Below are positions 5,028-6,990 of a stretch of DNA of 6,990 bases, piece after piece. The notes beneath the pieces were generated by a model that worked only from the letters and a program-made list of their open reading frames with translations, was not told the origin of the DNA and searched no databases. Made by a program: the position numbers and the translations under genes. Location of the stretch: contig JAUVMD010000063.1 in NCBI GenBank assembly GCA_030600405.1, positions 1-6,990 on the forward strand, in the 5' to 3' direction. Each line of letters opens with the position of its first letter. Positions within the stretch are counted from its first letter, which is position 1. This stretch comes from Nitrospirota bacterium (GTDB lineage: Bacteria; Nitrospinota; Nitrospinia; Nitrospinales; Nitrospinaceae).

Positions 5028-6467
5028 TTACCGCCGCCACGCGTGAAACTTTCGGATGAAATTCAGCAAGCCTGTCGGCGCATGGTCTTTTTTCCAGATG
5101 CCGGCGGCGTATTTATTGGCTTCCGCCATCGTCGGATAAATGTGGATGGTTCCCAGAATCTGATTCAGTCCGAGGCCGTGCTTCATGGCCAGCACGTATT
5201 CGGTGATCAAATCCCCGGCGTGGTAGCCGACAATGGTGACGCCCAGAATCTTGTCCTTGCCGGGCGGGGTCAATACTTTCACATAGCCCTTGTCCTCGCT
5301 GTCGGCGATGGCGCGGTCGAGGTCGTCGATGCCATACGTCGCCACCTCGTAAGGAATGCCCTGCTCCTTCGCATCTTTTTCGTTGAGGCCCACGCGCGCC
5401 ACTTCTGGATCGGTGAACGTGGCCCAGGGAATGACACTGTAATCGACTTTGAATTTCTTGAAAGGACTGAACAACGCGTTGACTGCGCAGTACCAGGCTT
5501 GGTGCGCAGCGGTGTGGGTGAACTGAAACGGACCCGCCACGTCGCCACAGGCGTAAATGTTTTTGTGCGTGGTCGTTCTTAAATAGGAGTCGACCTCCAC
5601 CGTGCCGCGCGGTCCCAGTTTCACACCGATATCTTCCAGCCCGAAACCTTTGGCGTTGGCGGCGCGGCCCACCGCGACCAGTAGTTGATCGAACTCCACC
5701 CGGTCGGTTGTGCCTTCTTTCTCCACCAGCATGAAATTTTTTCCGTCCTGCACCACCACTTCCTTGCACTTGGAGTTGATGCGCACGTCGACCCCCTCGG
5801 CGATGAATTTCTGCCGCACCATGTGGCTGGCTTCTTCGTCTTCGCGGATGAGAATATCGGGGAGCATTTCAACGAGGGTCACTTCGCTCCCCAGCCGTGC
5901 GAAACATTGCGCCAGTTCACACCCGATGGGTCCCCCGCCCATCACCACCAGTTTCTTGGGCAGTTCGCGCAGGTCCCAGATGGTGTCCGTAGTCAGGTAG
6001 TCCACCTGGTCGAGTCCGGGAATTTGGGGTACCGCCGGACGTGCGCCGGTGGCGATGATGATGTTCTTCGTGGTCAGCATTTTACCGTCCACCTGCACTT
6101 CGTGCGGGGAGAGGATCTTCGCCGAGCCGGTGATGCAGTCCACACCCAGTTGGGTGTAGCGCTCACTGCTGTCGTGTGGCTCCACTTTTTTAATGACATT
6201 GTGCACGCGCTCCATGACGTCAAGAAACTCGAAATCCACCTGCGCCAATTTCAACCCGAAGTCCTGCGACCGTTTGATGTAGGACAGGATTTTCCCGGTT
6301 CGAATGAGGGCTTTACTGGGCACGCAACCGGTGTTCAGGCAGTCGCCGCCCATTTTATGTTTTTCGATCAGCGCGACTTTGGCATTGACGATCGAGCCGA
6401 TATACGCCGACACCAGTCCCGCCGAACCCGCGCCGATCACGATAATGTTGTAATCTTTCTTCGCCAT
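5028..6467 (-). CDS. MerA-like FAD/NAD(P)-dependent disulfide oxidoreductase (catalytic His replaced by Tyr)
   Basis: This 479-residue soluble flavoprotein is in the same superfamily as the reductase at 927-2300, but on a different branch. It has FAD motif GAGSAG at 12-17, redox motif GGDCLNTGCVPSK with C43 and C48, ATG at 139-141, NAD(P) motif GGGPIGCE at 177-184 with Glu200 closing the second strand (favouring NADH), and FAD motif YACGDVAG. The C-terminal signature reads HIYPTMAE at 442-449, so the His of the Lpd dyad (HxHPTxxE) is Tyr444 while Glu449 is kept. Mercuric reductase also has Tyr near this point, and the ending AGIWKKDH ... FIRKFHAWRR resembles MerA-like reductases often found next to TVP38/TMEM64 membrane proteins. 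No N-terminal HMA domain and no Cys pair at the C-terminus are present, so Hg(II) reduction is not supported. It is a single gene with no visible Shine-Dalgarno. Substrate unknown. Confidence 0.87.
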   Translation of the reverse strand: MAKKDYNIIVIGAGSAGLVSAYIGSIVNAKVALIEKHKMGGDCLNTGCVPSKALIRTGKILSYIKRSQDFGLKLAQVDFEFLDVMERVHNVIKKVEPHDSSERYTQLGVDCITGSAKILSPHEVQVDGKMLTTKNIIIATGARPAVPQIPGLDQVDYLTTDTIWDLRELPKKLVVMGGGPIGCELAQCFARLGSEVTLVEMLPDILIREDEEASHMVRQKFIAEGVDVRINSKCKEVVVQDGKNFMLVEKEGTTDRVEFDQLLVAVGRAANAKGFGLEDIGVKLGPRGTVEVDSYLRTTTHKNIYACGDVAGPFQFTHTAAHQAWYCAVNALFSPFKKFKVDYSVIPWATFTDPEVARVGLNEKDAKEQGIPYEVATYGIDDLDRAIADSEDKGYVKVLTPPGKDKILGVTIVGYHAGDLITEYVLAMKHGLGLNQILGTIHIYPTMAEANKYAAGIWKKDHAPTGLLNFIRKFHAWRR

Positions 6468-6556
6468 AGGAATCGATTAACCCGAATAAATTGATAATCA
6501 AACGTCGCCAGATTAGTCGCTATTGTACCCCAATCCTTACAATGCCGGAACCGGGA

Positions 6557-6613
6557 GCACGGAACAAGCGGAGTTAGCGATCCGCGTCAGCGTGCCGCAA
6601 TCTGCCCCTGCGG
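6557..6613. repeat. Nested and tandem inverted repeats in the 6468-6631 gap
   Basis: An inner stem GCGGA/TCCGC (6568-6572 with 6581-6585) is enclosed by an outer stem GCACG/CGTGC (6557-6561 with 6591-6595). A third stem CCGCA/TGCGG (6595-6599 with 6609-6613) overlaps the outer one by one base. The word GTTAGC occurs in the first loop (6573-6578) and again at 6613-6618. The element starts about 19 bp after the stop of the molybdopterin enzyme gene on the minus strand, so it could be a terminator or a mobile palindromic element. The rest of this 164-bp gap shows no gene; no convincing promoter was found for the downstream reductase. Confidence 0.45.
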
Positions 6614-6631
6614 TTAGCAGTCTGTGATGAA

Positions 6632-6990
6632 TCAGTAACCGGTTATTTCGCCGCCGGAGATGCGGTGGGGGGTTTTGCCTAAATCAAGCGGGTGGTCGGT
6701 GCCGGGGAGGATGGTGCCGTCGGGCGAGTACGGGCCGATCTTGCTCCAGGTGCCGTATCGTAGATCGCTGGCATATTCGATCTTCACAATGGCTTTGGGA
6801 CTTTTATAACCGTATTTGAAAGGCACGATGACGCGCAGGGGAAACCCGTGTTCATCGGACAAGGGGCCACCGTCCATTTGGGTGACTAACAGTGTGCGGG
6901 GATGGTTCAGGTCCTCCAGCGAAAGATGCTCGGTAAAAATGTCGCCGCAGTGGAAGACCACCCCGGTGGCTTCCGGTTTCGGCGGGCAGA
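6632..6990 (-). CDS. Sulfite-oxidase-fold molybdopterin-dependent oxidoreductase, C-terminal fragment
   Basis: About 119 residues up to a TGA stop; the N-terminus lies beyond the right edge. The frame enters as CPPKPEATG and continues VVFHCGDIFTEHLSLED. It then shows LLVTQMDGGPLSDEHGFPLRVIVPFKYGYKSPKAI, with the ending GTILPGTDHPLDL and RISGGEITGY. The run of (N/D)G-x-PL-x-x-(D/E)HG-x-PLR-(V/L)-IVP and the YGYKS-(P/V)-K motif are the hallmark of the oxidoreductase molybdopterin-binding domain (sulfite oxidase/YedY/nitrate reductase family). This part helps hold the Mo cofactor. The Mo-coordinating Cys lies further upstream and is not in view. The substrate cannot be told from this part. The gene is probably the last of its transcript, with structured DNA after its stop. 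Confidence 0.82.
   Translation of the reverse strand, partial: CPPKPEATGVVFHCGDIFTEHLSLEDLNHPRTLLVTQMDGGPLSDEHGFPLRVIVPFKYGYKSPKAIVKIEYASDLRYGTWSKIGPYSPDGTILPGTDHPLDLGKTPHRISGGEITGY

Noticed and set aside
5028..6467. Mercuric reductase (merA) as part of a mercury resistance operon
   Set aside because: No HMA domain, no C-terminal Cys pair, and no merR, merT or merP nearby. Only the Tyr in the HPT position and the general fold resemble MerA.
5685..6494. Long (269-codon) open frame on the + strand opposite the second reductase
   Set aside because: It is fully antisense to a gene with clear FAD, redox-Cys and NAD motifs. The translation is rich in His, Phe and Val with no domain, as expected for a shadow frame.
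1..6990. CRISPR array, tRNA, insertion sequence or phage genes
   Set aside because: No regularly spaced repeats, tRNA-like cloverleaf, transposase motif or phage protein was seen on reading both strands.

Overview
The window suggests a Gram-negative bacterium of moderate GC content. It has a predicted lipoprotein, a two-subunit (split) glycine decarboxylase, an HU-family protein and a sulfite-oxidase-fold molybdopterin enzyme. The mix of split GcvP, Lys/Pro-rich HU and MerA-like flavoproteins would fit lineages such as Nitrospinota or Nitrospirota. That placement is an impression from recalled protein families, not a database result. There is no rRNA, tRNA, CRISPR array, transposase or phage gene.

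Layout. The window opens on the + strand with the C-terminus of glycine dehydrogenase subunit 1 (gcvPA). A terminator-like element follows, then a single HU-family gene with two short palindromes in its leader. A perfect stem-loop lies between this gene and a convergent minus-strand pair: a four-TPR protein followed by a flavin disulfide reductase with both the Cys pair and the His-Glu dyad intact. A 225-bp divergent region, with a candidate promoter on each strand and a 14-bp palindrome, separates that pair from a compact + strand cluster of three genes: a 91-aa protein of unknown function, a Rieske-fold protein whose two His ligand positions are replaced, and a predicted lipoprotein with a PD40/TolB-like propeller. 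A second convergent junction with an inverted repeat leads to a second minus-strand flavin disulfide reductase (MerA-like, catalytic His replaced by Tyr). Beyond a structured 164-bp gap is the C-terminal part of a minus-strand sulfite-oxidase-fold molybdopterin oxidoreductase that runs off the right edge.

How the parts may work together. The most unusual part is the three-gene cluster at 3091-4908, which pairs a Rieske-like protein lacking canonical His ligands with a predicted envelope propeller lipoprotein. On either side of it lie two related but functionally divergent pyridine nucleotide-disulfide oxidoreductases, which differ at the C-terminal catalytic dyad and at the residue that normally selects NAD or NADP. 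No E1/E2 subunits of a 2-oxoacid dehydrogenase and no mer genes are visible, so neither reductase can be assigned a partner. gcvPA could need a dihydrolipoyl dehydrogenase, but the nearby reductase is on the opposite strand behind a terminator-like structure, so a link is only speculative.
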